DNA of 38,254 bases, from assembly GCA_910586615.1 (NCBI GenBank), contig CAJUJP010000033.1:1-38254 (forward strand), given 5' to 3'. The DNA comes from an uncultured Lachnospiraceae bacterium. GTDB lineage: Bacteria; Bacillota; Clostridia; Lachnospirales; Lachnospiraceae. Both the position numbers and the translations under genes were made by a program. Under the pieces are notes generated by a model. That model saw only the letters and a list, made by a program, of their open reading frames with translations, was not told the DNA's origin and made no database searches. Below are positions 15,257 to 22,979 of the stretch, in pieces; position 1 is the stretch's first letter; the number at the start of each line of letters is the position of its first letter.

Positions 15257-16006
15257 ATGCTGGAAATCAAAAATATGACAAAAACTTACAAGGGAAATAA
15301 ACCGGCGGTAGAAGATCTTTCCCTTCGGGTACGGGCAGGTGATATCTATGGATTTATCGGGCATAACGGAGCCGGTAAGACTACCACAATCAAGAGTATT
15401 GTGGGCATTCATGATTATGAACAGGGGGAGATCTGGATCGACGGGATGAATCTGAAGGATGCCCCGCTGGCCTGCAAGAAGATCATGGCATATCTGCCGG
15501 ATAATCCGGATTTATACGAGTACCTGACGGGAATACAGTATTTGAATTTTATGGCAGATATCTATGAGGTGCCGGTGCAGGTCAGGCAGGAGCGTATTAC
15601 CAGGGAAGCGCAGGAATTCGGGATCTACGATGCGCTGGGAGATCTGATTTCCACATATTCCCATGGCATGAAGCAGAAGACAGCACTGATCGGTGCATTG
15701 ATCCACCAGCCGAAGCTGCTGATTCTGGACGAACCTTTTGTGGGACTGGATCCTGAGGCGAGCCTGATTTTGAAAAAGAAAATGCATACGATGTGCGAAC
15801 AGGGCGGAGCGATCTTTTTTTCAACACACGTACTGGAAGTGGCGCAGAAGCTGTGTAACCGCATCGCAGTCATTTCGAAAGGACGGCTGATTGTGGAAGG
15901 CAATACAGAAGAACTGACCAGAGACAAATCTCTGGAAGAATTGTTTATGGAGGTGGTCGGACATGCTCAGACAGATCAGGCTGTTGACAAAGATATCCCT
16001 GTGTAA
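15257..16006 (+). CDS. ABC-2 type exporter, ATP-binding protein
   Basis: ATPase of 249 aa. Walker A is GHNGAGKTT (about 35-43), the signature is YSHGMKQK, Walker B is LLILDEPFVGLDPE, and the H-loop is STHVLE. The usual Q-loop Gln region reads YLPDNPDLYEYLTG, as in EcsA-like and YtrB-like exporters. ATG 15257 is chosen for its GAGG site and because the conserved MLEIKNMTKTYKG start follows. Its last 44 nt overlap the permease gene, so the two are translationally coupled. It likely exports a peptide, drug or lipid; which is unknown. Confidence 0.92.
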   Translation: MLEIKNMTKTYKGNKPAVEDLSLRVRAGDIYGFIGHNGAGKTTTIKSIVGIHDYEQGEIWIDGMNLKDAPLACKKIMAYLPDNPDLYEYLTGIQYLNFMADIYEVPVQVRQERITREAQEFGIYDALGDLISTYSHGMKQKTALIGALIHQPKLLILDEPFVGLDPEASLILKKKMHTMCEQGGAIFFSTHVLEVAQKLCNRIAVISKGRLIVEGNTEELTRDKSLEELFMEVVGHAQTDQAVDKDIPV

Positions 16007-17441
16007 TCTGTTCGGATTTAATGAATTTCGCTTTTCAAAAGATGAGAAGAAAAAAGGACGGTATCTTCTGCTTGGGGTGTTGTGGTGCTTTTTGCTCATA
16101 CTTTTTGCCGGGTATCTGGCGGCCATGTGTTACGGGCTTATCACAATGCAGATGGGGGAAATGGTTCCGGCGGTGATCACGCTGGGCATTTCCATGGTCA
16201 CTTTTATCTTCACCATGATGAAGGCAGGCCCGTTTCTGTTTGACAGGGGAGCCTATGAGAAACAGATTGCGCTTCCGGTGCATACAGGCTCCATCATAGT
16301 GAGCAGATTTCTTACCATGTATGTCACGGATATGCTATTTGGTATGGTAATGATGGCAGCCGGCATGTGGGTATATAGCGCTATGCTGCAGCCGCCGGCA
16401 GCCTTTTATCTGTACGGAATCCTGGGCAGTATTTTGATACCGCTGCTTCCGTTGACAGTTGCTTCTGTTGCGGGGGCGCTGATCACGGGCATCACCAGCA
16501 GATGGAGAGGAAAAAATATGGCCTCCACGATACTTACCATTGGTTTCGTCTGTGCGGTTGTCATCGGCAATTTTCGTATTTCTTCCATGAGAGGAGAAGA
16601 GTTTAAAGAGTGGATGGGCGGGCTTGCGGCCATAATGTCCGGGCAGATCAAGAGCATTTATCCGCCGGCGCTCTGGCTGTCGGAAGCGATGGTATATGGA
16701 CAGGGCGGCAGGTTTGTGTTGTTTGCGGCTGTATCCGCCGGTGTGTTTCTGATCTTTCTGGCTGTACTGCAGCGTTACTATGCAAGGATATGCAGTCTCC
16801 TTGGCGTGAATGCGGCGAAACGTGATTTCCGCATGAAAAGGCTGCGTGCCGGATCGGTCATGAGGAGTATGGTACAAAGGGAACTGCGGCATTATTTTTC
16901 ATCCACGATATATGTGACGAACACGCTGATTGGGGAGATCATGATGGTGCTGGTTTCGGCGGCTGTGCTGTTTGTCGGAAAAGAACAGGTGGAAAGCATG
17001 ATCGGCATGCCCGGAATTCTGGAAAAGGCAGCGCCTGTCTTACTGGGGATGCTTCCGGCCATGATGCCCGCCACAGCCAGCGCCATTTCCATAGAAGGGA
17101 AACAGTGGTGGCTTATGCAGACGCTGCCGGTGACGGAAAAGATGGTTCTGAGAAGCAAGGTGTGGACAAATATTGTGGTTGCCTTTCCGTTTTATGTGGT
17201 TTCGGTGGTGCTGATGCTTATTGCGCTGCGTCCGGGGATTGCGGGGGCGCTTGGCCTGATCATCGTGCCTATGGTCTATATCGTCGTGAGCGCCTGGGCC
17301 GGAATTTTGCTTAACCGCAGGTTTCCGGTGTTTGACTGGGACAATGAGGCCAGAGTAGTGAAGCAGAGTGCCTCCTGCCTGTTGATGTCGCTGATCGGGA
17401 TCGTAATGGGGGTAGTGCCGCTTGTGGTGGTGTGTCTGTAA
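15963..17441 (+). CDS. ABC-2 type exporter, permease
   Basis: Integral membrane protein of 492 aa with about 10-12 hydrophobic segments (first pair near 33-56 and 62-82, last near 470-490). The basic N-terminal tail (KDEKKKGRY) is cytoplasmic. It starts inside the ATPase gene (44-nt overlap), with GGAGG just before the ATG. The size and the double bundle of helices suggest a fused two-half permease, as in the large YtrC/EcsB-like ABC-2 exporters. The pair is regulated by the paired TGATATCA boxes, and perhaps by the divergent WYL protein. Confidence 0.85.
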   Translation: MLRQIRLLTKISLCNLFGFNEFRFSKDEKKKGRYLLLGVLWCFLLILFAGYLAAMCYGLITMQMGEMVPAVITLGISMVTFIFTMMKAGPFLFDRGAYEKQIALPVHTGSIIVSRFLTMYVTDMLFGMVMMAAGMWVYSAMLQPPAAFYLYGILGSILIPLLPLTVASVAGALITGITSRWRGKNMASTILTIGFVCAVVIGNFRISSMRGEEFKEWMGGLAAIMSGQIKSIYPPALWLSEAMVYGQGGRFVLFAAVSAGVFLIFLAVLQRYYARICSLLGVNAAKRDFRMKRLRAGSVMRSMVQRELRHYFSSTIYVTNTLIGEIMMVLVSAAVLFVGKEQVESMIGMPGILEKAAPVLLGMLPAMMPATASAISIEGKQWWLMQTLPVTEKMVLRSKVWTNIVVAFPFYVVSVVLMLIALRPGIAGALGLIIVPMVYIVVSAWAGILLNRRFPVFDWDNEARVVKQSASCLLMSLIGIVMGVVPLVVVCL

Positions 17442-17482
17442 GCTGACAGTATTCAAATCTGCAGGAAAATTGTTTTTTCATT

Positions 17483-17501
17483 CTTTATAAAATCTTCATA
17501 A
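17483..17501 (+). promoter_or_regulatory. Direct repeat, candidate response-regulator site
   Basis: CTTTATAA (17483-17490) and CTTCATAA (17494-17501) are direct repeats with an 11-bp period, the spacing expected for OmpR-family dimers. They lie just upstream of the LanF/E/G leader, and the second repeat contains a possible -10 (CATAAT). The regulator encoded at 19846 would be the obvious candidate. Confidence 0.4.
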
Positions 17502-17508
17502 TTGCCGG

Positions 17509-17576
17509 GTATGCTGTCCTTAACAACAGGAAAAAGGCTTGTAAGTTTTATCCTGAAACATGAAAGGACAGCATAC
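17509..17576 (+). promoter_or_regulatory. Leader hairpin sequestering the ribosome site of the LanF gene
   Basis: A perfect 13-bp inverted repeat: GTATGCTGTCCTT (17509-17521) and AAGGACAGCATAC (17564-17576). An inner 5-bp pair CAGGA/TCCTG (17527-17531, 17551-17555) lies in the loop. The right arm contains the AAAGGA ribosome site of the ATG at 17579, so the folded RNA would block translation. No T run follows the stem, which argues against a terminator. Confidence 0.7.
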
Positions 17577-17578
17577 AA

Positions 17579-18283
17579 ATGGATACAATTCTTGAACTGA
17601 ATGATCTCACTAAAAAATTTAAGAAACAGACGGCAGTGGACCGGTTATCTCTCCGGATTGAAAGAAATTCCGTCTATGGACTGCTCGGGCCGAACGGTGC
17701 AGGTAAATCCACGACCCTTAAGATGCTCACTGGTATGCTTCATCCCACATCCGGCAGCATCCGGTTCGACGGGCATGAGTGGAGCAGGAAAGATCTGGAT
17801 TCGATCGGCGCGCTGATCGAGACACCGCCTCTCTATGACAACCTTACCGCGGAGGAAAATCTGAAAGTGCGGACTACCATGCTGGGACTGCCGGAATCAC
17901 GGATCGGAGAAGTGCTGCAAACCGTTGACCTGACGAATACAGGCAGAAAACGTGCCGGACAGTTTTCCATGGGCATGAAACAGCGCCTCGGCATTGCACT
18001 GGCGCTGCTGAATGATCCACGCCTGCTTATTCTGGATGAACCCGCTAATGGCCTGGATCCACTGGGAATACAGGAACTGCGGGAACTGATCAGATCTTTT
18101 CCGGGGCAGGGGATCACGGTAATCCTGTCCAGCCATATTTTGAGCGAAGTGGAAATGACCGCCGACCATATCGGAATCATTGCGGGCGGCAGGCTGGGGT
18201 ACAGTGGTGCGGCAGATCCCGGACAGGATCTGGAAAAACTTTTTATGCAGGTGGTACGAGATGCGGGAAAGGAGTGTGCGTGA
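17579..18283 (+). CDS. Lantibiotic-immunity-type ABC transporter, ATP-binding protein (LanF family)
   Basis: ATPase of 234 aa. Walker A is GPNGAGKST (37-45), the signature is QFSMGMKQRLGIALAL, Walker B is LLILDEPANGLDPLG, and the H-loop is SSHILSE. Instead of a Q-loop it has IETPPLYDNLTAEENL with Glu81. This E-loop marks the LanF/BcrA group that expels lantibiotics or bacitracin-like peptides from the membrane. It is the first of three transporter genes followed by a two-component system, the plan of the CprABC-type resistance locus of Clostridioides. No lantibiotic biosynthesis gene is in the window, so it is likely resistance rather than self-immunity (inference). Confidence 0.93.
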   Translation: MDTILELNDLTKKFKKQTAVDRLSLRIERNSVYGLLGPNGAGKSTTLKMLTGMLHPTSGSIRFDGHEWSRKDLDSIGALIETPPLYDNLTAEENLKVRTTMLGLPESRIGEVLQTVDLTNTGRKRAGQFSMGMKQRLGIALALLNDPRLLILDEPANGLDPLGIQELRELIRSFPGQGITVILSSHILSEVEMTADHIGIIAGGRLGYSGAADPGQDLEKLFMQVVRDAGKECA

Positions 18284-18284
18284 T

Positions 18285-19016
18285 ATGTTAGCATTGCTTC
18301 GCTCGGAAAAACTTAAAATGCGGCATTCCTTTGGCGGGCTGCTGCCACTGTCTGCCGCTATGCTTCAGATATTCATTTCTCTGATGCTGAGCAGAGGAAC
18401 GGACTTTTTTACTATTAACGCATGGAACTGGTGGTATACGATGATTCTGCCGGGTATGCTTGCTGTTCTGTGCTACCTGAATATGCAAAAAGAGAAAAAA
18501 CAGCATTATGCCAATATGCTGTTGACCAGCATCGCGCCGGATTACTGCTGGATGAGCAAGATTTTTTATTGTGCTGTAAAACTGCTGTGTGCAAATCTGA
18601 TTTTTTTTATCGGTGTATTTGCAGGCGGCCTTCTGTTTGGCGACTCTGTTTCACCGGCGGCCGGCCTTATGGCGGCAATTCTTCTGAGTGTCTGCTATTT
18701 GTGGAGCATACCTTTATATCTTATGCTCAGCGCACGTTTCGGCATGTTTGCCGCTGTCTTTGTATGCATGGGCCTGACCGTCGGAAGTCTGATTCTGCTG
18801 GGAGCCACAAAATTATGGTGGCTGTGTCCTGCATCCATACCCTTTCGGCTGATGTGTCCTGTGCTGGGTATCATGCCCAACGGACTGCTTGTGGAACCGG
18901 GAAGCCGGTATATGAATCCGGCGGTGATTTTCCCCGGTATACTGTTGTCGCTCCTGTGGTTTGCGGCGTTTACCTTTATGACAGCACGCTGGTTCCGGCG
19001 TGCAGGAACGAAATGA
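18285..19016 (+). CDS. Lantibiotic immunity ABC transporter permease, MutE/EpiE (LanE) family
   Basis: Permease of 243 aa with about six transmembrane segments. The N-terminal MLALLRSEKLKMRHSF and a segment with NAWNWWYTMILPGMLAVLCYLNMQKEKKQ are typical of the LanE family, as is the ALSARFG-like MLSARFGMF. ATG 18285 lies 1 nt past the LanF stop codon, with GGAG upstream, so translation is coupled. It forms a transporter with the LanF and LanG proteins. Confidence 0.9.
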   Translation: MLALLRSEKLKMRHSFGGLLPLSAAMLQIFISLMLSRGTDFFTINAWNWWYTMILPGMLAVLCYLNMQKEKKQHYANMLLTSIAPDYCWMSKIFYCAVKLLCANLIFFIGVFAGGLLFGDSVSPAAGLMAAILLSVCYLWSIPLYLMLSARFGMFAAVFVCMGLTVGSLILLGATKLWWLCPASIPFRLMCPVLGIMPNGLLVEPGSRYMNPAVIFPGILLSLLWFAAFTFMTARWFRRAGTK

Positions 19017-19050
19017 AATCTTAGAATGACCAGAAAGGAAATTTACTGAT

Positions 19051-19800
19051 ATGCATAATCTGCTCCGTAATTTAAAATCCGAGTATCTGAAAGCAAAACA
19101 CACCCCGCTGGGCCCGGCTCATATCTTCATTCCCTGTGCAATGGCTGCTGTCTTTTTATGTTATTATGCCGTCACACCCTGGGATTCTTACACAAAAGTA
19201 CAGGCATATTTTCAAATGATGGGTCTTGGTTACCCTTTTCTGATCGGAACCTTTTGTGCTATAGTAGCAGAGCAGGAGGCATACGCGGGGGCTTTTCAGG
19301 TCATACTCTCCGCCAGAGACAGAAAAGTGACATTTTTGTCCAAAGTACTTTTTCTCTTTCTGACAGGTGCTTTTTCTGTTATGCTGGCCTCGGTATTGTT
19401 TGGGACGGGATATTGCTTTGTACTGAGGCAGCGTGTGGTCGCCTGGTCCTTTTACTGGATTGCCGGCCTGATCATGGCGGGAGGAAGCTTCTTTTTGTAT
19501 CTATGGCATATGTTTCTTGCACTGCGGTTCAACAAAGGAGTGACTATCGGGCTGGGTATTGCCGGGAGTCTGCTGGCGGCGGTGCTTTTAACGGGATTGG
19601 GCGATGGAATCTGGTTTCTGATTCCGGCCGCCTGGGCTTCCAGAATGGTCTGTTCGCTTATGCCTGCATACAGCACGGAAGGGATTCCGGTTACAGACTG
19701 CGGGAAGGCTGCGTGGATCTGCACGGCAGCGACGGTGGCGGCGTTGATGATCTATCGGATATGGAGTGATTGCTGGGACGGAAGGAAAGGGAATGAATGA
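19051..19800 (+). CDS. Lantibiotic immunity ABC transporter permease, MutG (LanG) family
   Basis: Permease of 249 aa with about six transmembrane segments. It has a LanG-type N-terminus (LLRNLKSEYLKAKHTPLG), a WDSYTKVQAYFQMMGLGYPFLIG segment and AEQEAYAGAFQ, which are characteristic. It follows LanE by 34 nt with AGAAAGGAAA as ribosome site. It is the second membrane subunit of the peptide exporter. Its C-terminal region is positively charged. Confidence 0.9.
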   Translation: MHNLLRNLKSEYLKAKHTPLGPAHIFIPCAMAAVFLCYYAVTPWDSYTKVQAYFQMMGLGYPFLIGTFCAIVAEQEAYAGAFQVILSARDRKVTFLSKVLFLFLTGAFSVMLASVLFGTGYCFVLRQRVVAWSFYWIAGLIMAGGSFFLYLWHMFLALRFNKGVTIGLGIAGSLLAAVLLTGLGDGIWFLIPAAWASRMVCSLMPAYSTEGIPVTDCGKAAWICTAATVAALMIYRIWSDCWDGRKGNE

Positions 19801-19845
19801 AACGCCCCATGGATGACCGGTAATTTGAGCAGAACAGGAGTGTAT

Positions 19846-20517
19846 ATGGCAAACATTTTAGTGGTGGACGATGATACGGCGATTCTGACAATGATACGCA
19901 GGATTCTGGAAAAGGACGGGTATAATGTGACAACAGTGTCAGATTCTGCGTCTGTGAGCGGACAAAATCCGGAAAGATATGATTTGATTCTGCTGGATGT
20001 GATGATGCCGGGAAAAGACGGATTTGCGCTGTGCGAGGAGCTGCGTGCCAGAGTAGACTGCCCGATTCTTTTTCTGACGGCAAAATCGGAGGAGAGCAGT
20101 CTGGTGTATGGACTGGAAAAAGGTGCCGATGATTATATCTGTAAACCTTTTGGCGCGGCAGAACTGCGTGCCAGAGTGGCGGCTCATCTGCGGCGGGAGA
20201 CAAGGGAGCATTTTGCGGGACTTACCTTTGCAGGTTCCCGTTTTCAACTTTCCGCCCGGCAGCTTCTGGTGGACGGAACAGAGATTGCCCTGACAAAAGC
20301 GGAATATTCAATCTGCGAATTTCTGGCCAGAAATCACGGCCAGATCTTTTCCAGGGAGCAGATCTATGAGAAAGTGTTCGGATTTGACGGAGAGAGTGAT
20401 GAAAAGACAATCACCACCCATATCAAGAATATTCGAATGAAACTGGAAGAACATCATTATGCACCGATCAGGACAGTGTGGGGGATCGGGTATAAATGGG
20501 AAGACGCAAAGCTGTGA
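19846..20517 (+). CDS. OmpR-family response regulator of the immunity transporter
   Basis: Protein of 223 aa. The receiver domain (1-~115) has acidic residues VVDDD (7-10 region), phospho-acceptor Asp51 in LILLDVMMPGKDG, FLTAKSEE, and Lys in YICKPFG. A winged-helix domain follows (LTKAEYSICEFLARNHGQIFSREQIYEKVFG, then KTITTHIKNIRMKLE, then RTVWGIGYKW). ATG 19846 is used because AGGAG precedes it. It lies 45 nt after LanG and just before the kinase, so it probably controls this operon, perhaps through the CTTTATAA/CTTCATAA repeats at 17483. Confidence 0.95.
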   Translation: MANILVVDDDTAILTMIRRILEKDGYNVTTVSDSASVSGQNPERYDLILLDVMMPGKDGFALCEELRARVDCPILFLTAKSEESSLVYGLEKGADDYICKPFGAAELRARVAAHLRRETREHFAGLTFAGSRFQLSARQLLVDGTEIALTKAEYSICEFLARNHGQIFSREQIYEKVFGFDGESDEKTITTHIKNIRMKLEEHHYAPIRTVWGIGYKWEDAKL

Positions 20518-20540
20518 TGGGATATGCATGGGGGATTAAA

Positions 20541-21983
20541 ATGAAAACTGGGACAGGATATGACAAAAAGCGTAAGGAAATCCCTATTGGTTTGTTTTTT
20601 CTGAAATACTTTCTGTATATTTTTGCGGGCATCCTGTTGACGGCTGCTTTTTGCGGATGTGCCGTTCTGGGATTGTTCGCCGCTGATCTTGTTTATCCGG
20701 CCCGGCATGTGGAAAACCAGGTACAGGCTGCCGCAGAGAGCATTCAGAAGGCTGACCGGGTGACGAAGGATCTGATCCCGGAGCTGTGCCAGTATGTTTT
20801 GCTGGATCAGGAAGGCCGTATTCTGGACGGGGACATGAGTGAAAAGGAAGTGGAACATGCAAAAAACGTGATTCGCGGAAAAGAGTTGAACGGCGGTAAT
20901 TTTTTTGGCGCGGATTTTTATGCCGGAATACCCCGCGACGGGGAATACTGCATTGTGCGGTATCAGATTGCTGTACAATATAAATCCGCCCTGCTCAGAA
21001 AATACCTGCCCCTGCCGGAAACACTGATAATTATCGTCTTTTTTGTACTTGTTCTGATGATCATTCTGACGACAGCAGTGCGGTTCAACAGTGTGATCAG
21101 GCAGAAGCTGGCGCCTCTGGCCGATACGGCCGACAGGATACAGGGTCAGGAGCTGGAATTTGAGATAGCTTACGGCTCCGTAAAAGAGATCAATGCGGTT
21201 TTGAAGGCCATGGATGACATGCGGGCAGCCCTGAAGGAGTCGCTGGAAAGCCAGTGGCAGCTTGAACAGATGAAAAAGGAACAGATGTCTGCACTGGCAC
21301 ATGATCTGAAAACACCTTTGACATTGGTGCGGGGAAATGTGGAACTGCTCCAGGATACAGAACTTACGGAAGAGCAGGAAGAATATGCCGGCTGTATTGC
21401 CGACAGCGCCAGGCGGATGCAGAATTATGTACAGATGATGCTTGAAATGACGAAGGCTGCTGCCGCGGTTCCTGTGATCAGGCGGATGACGGACTCAGAT
21501 GCGCTTTTGGATGAGGTTAAGAGACAGGCCGGAAGTCTCTGCTCCATGCATCAGGTTACGCTGCAGTGGGAATGCCGGAAGCATGTGGGGGACATCTGGG
21601 TGGAAGAGGAACTTTTGCTGCGGGCATTTATCAATGTTGCGGCCAATGCGGCGGAACATACGCCTTCCGGCGGCAGAGTTTCCATAGAAGTGGACAGGAC
21701 GGGGGATGAAATCACATATACGTGCACCGATACCGGGCCGGGATTCAGCGAAGAAGCGCTCAGACACGGGAAGGAACAGTTTTATATGGAAGATACGAGC
21801 CGCACTGCCGATGCTGCCCATTACGGTATGGGACTGTATATTGTAGACAGGATCGTGCGGCAGCACGGTGGAATGGTGTGTCTGGAAAATGTGTGTATGC
21901 CGGAGAGGGGAGCAAAAGTTATCATAAAGATTCCGGTGTCAGCGTCTGCACTAGCTCCGGCCGGTAAGGAGAAAGAAGGGTAA
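20541..21983 (+). CDS. Sensor histidine kinase of the immunity transporter
   Basis: Protein of 480 aa. Two transmembrane segments (about 17-48 and 158-180) flank an extracytoplasmic loop of ~105 residues, and a HAMP-like linker follows (185-235). The H-box is SALAHDLKTPLTLVRGN with His254, the N-box is NVAANAAEHTP (~365), the G1-box is DTGPGFS (397) and the G2-box is GMGLYIV (429). The loop has no domain I recognise. ATG 20541 has GGGGGAT upstream; ATG 20517, overlapping the regulator stop (TGATG), is the alternative. Adjacent location and order support sensing of antimicrobial peptides (inference). Confidence 0.92.
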   Translation: MKTGTGYDKKRKEIPIGLFFLKYFLYIFAGILLTAAFCGCAVLGLFAADLVYPARHVENQVQAAAESIQKADRVTKDLIPELCQYVLLDQEGRILDGDMSEKEVEHAKNVIRGKELNGGNFFGADFYAGIPRDGEYCIVRYQIAVQYKSALLRKYLPLPETLIIIVFFVLVLMIILTTAVRFNSVIRQKLAPLADTADRIQGQELEFEIAYGSVKEINAVLKAMDDMRAALKESLESQWQLEQMKKEQMSALAHDLKTPLTLVRGNVELLQDTELTEEQEEYAGCIADSARRMQNYVQMMLEMTKAAAAVPVIRRMTDSDALLDEVKRQAGSLCSMHQVTLQWECRKHVGDIWVEEELLLRAFINVAANAAEHTPSGGRVSIEVDRTGDEITYTCTDTGPGFSEEALRHGKEQFYMEDTSRTADAAHYGMGLYIVDRIVRQHGGMVCLENVCMPERGAKVIIKIPVSASALAPAGKEKEG

Positions 21984-21986
21984 TAA

Positions 21987-22033
21987 AAAAGGACAACGAA
22001 TCCTCATTTCTGATGGAAAACCGTTGTCCTTTT
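21987..22033. terminator. Bidirectional terminator after the sensor kinase gene
   Basis: AAAAGGACAACG (21987-21998) and CGTTGTCCTTTT (22022-22033), a perfect 12-bp stem with A/T-rich bases on both flanks. It serves the kinase operon and the convergent PRTase-like gene. Confidence 0.85.
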
Positions 22034-22075
22034 GTTATGTATAAAATTATGTTCAGATCATGTAATTATGCCCCA

Positions 22076-22717
22076 TCACCGGATGGTGGAATAACCGAAA
22101 GCGTTGGCAAAGGCATCAATAGGCTTCTTGTCCTTGCACATGCTGCAGTCTTCGGAACTGCAGGTCTTATAGTCCGGGATATCGGAGGTGTTGAACAAAG
22201 CGTTGATGGGTATGCCGGTAACACTGTTGGCGGCACTGAAGATCGCGTTCACGCCGCTGATGGATGCGCCGTAGTAAGTCAGTGTCTGTACCGCTTTCGT
22301 GACGGTTCTTCCCGTGGTGGCGCTGGCCAGCAGAAGAAGGACATTTTTATCCTTGATCATGGGAAGATAGTTGTCGCGGAACAGCATCTGCCCGGAAGCA
22401 GAGTATTCCGGCGTGACGATGTAGATTGTCTGGTGTGCATTGCGGGAATAGATGCCTGCCCTCGTCAGTTCCTCGGCCAGAAATGCACCGATGATCTCAC
22501 AGCCGTCTATACAGACGATGGTGTCTACTACCATGGAGATGGCGGTCTGTCTGCCCAGCTCTCTGGCAGCGATGGAAGCTTCACTGAGTCTCGTCTTCAG
22601 CGTTGTCATATCCAAAAAGTAGTTAATATGGGAGTTGGGGGTTACAAAATGTCCGGGGATTGCCTTTAACTCGATGTTTGGGTGATTCTTGGAACGAATC
22701 TTGATGATTTCCTGCAT
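22076..22717 (-). CDS. Phosphoribosyltransferase-like protein with degenerate PRPP loop
   Basis: Protein of 213 aa similar to the orotate phosphoribosyltransferase fold. The hood/dimer region includes VVDTIVCIDGCEIIGAFLAEEL (~64-83). The PRPP loop is expected as VVVVDDxxTTG but reads VLLLLASATTGRTV (126-139): the two Asp are replaced by Ala and Ser, while TTG is kept. Near the C-terminus is a CSSEDCSMC cluster (Cys186, 191, 194), not typical of OPRT. ATG 22717 is chosen over 22723 because GGAGG is 7 nt away. Loss of the acidic pair suggests reduced or changed PRPP chemistry. No pyr genes are adjacent, so a direct pyrimidine role is uncertain. Confidence 0.7.
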   Translation of the reverse strand: MQEIIKIRSKNHPNIELKAIPGHFVTPNSHINYFLDMTTLKTRLSEASIAARELGRQTAISMVVDTIVCIDGCEIIGAFLAEELTRAGIYSRNAHQTIYIVTPEYSASGQMLFRDNYLPMIKDKNVLLLLASATTGRTVTKAVQTLTYYGASISGVNAIFSAANSVTGIPINALFNTSDIPDYKTCSSEDCSMCKDKKPIDAFANAFGYSTIR

Positions 22718-22748
22718 ATGCATACCTCCTTATCGTAATCATAGCCTT

Positions 22749-22777
22749 ATTATACCGCTAATACTGTTGTAAATCAA
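22749..22777 (-). promoter_or_regulatory. Promoter of the PRTase-like gene
   Basis: On the minus strand, TTGATT (22777-22772), 17-bp spacer, TATAAT (22754-22749), ~30 nt before the gene start. The opposite strand has an extended -10 (TGGTATACT, 22801-22809) that could serve the symporter gene. Confidence 0.65.
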
Positions 22778-22979
22778 TGTTGTGTTGATAAAATCATATA
22801 TGGTATACTGTTATAGAAAAAGAAAAATTCAGGCAGGCCGGCGGTGAGATCTGCACTGCTGACTTTGAGAGGCTGTACCGGTCTGACACATACATAAGAA
22901 AAAGCTGCATGTAAATGCCGACAGGGAACAGTAAAATAATTGTGCAGAAGGGCTGCACAGGAGAAAGGACTGTGTAAGA

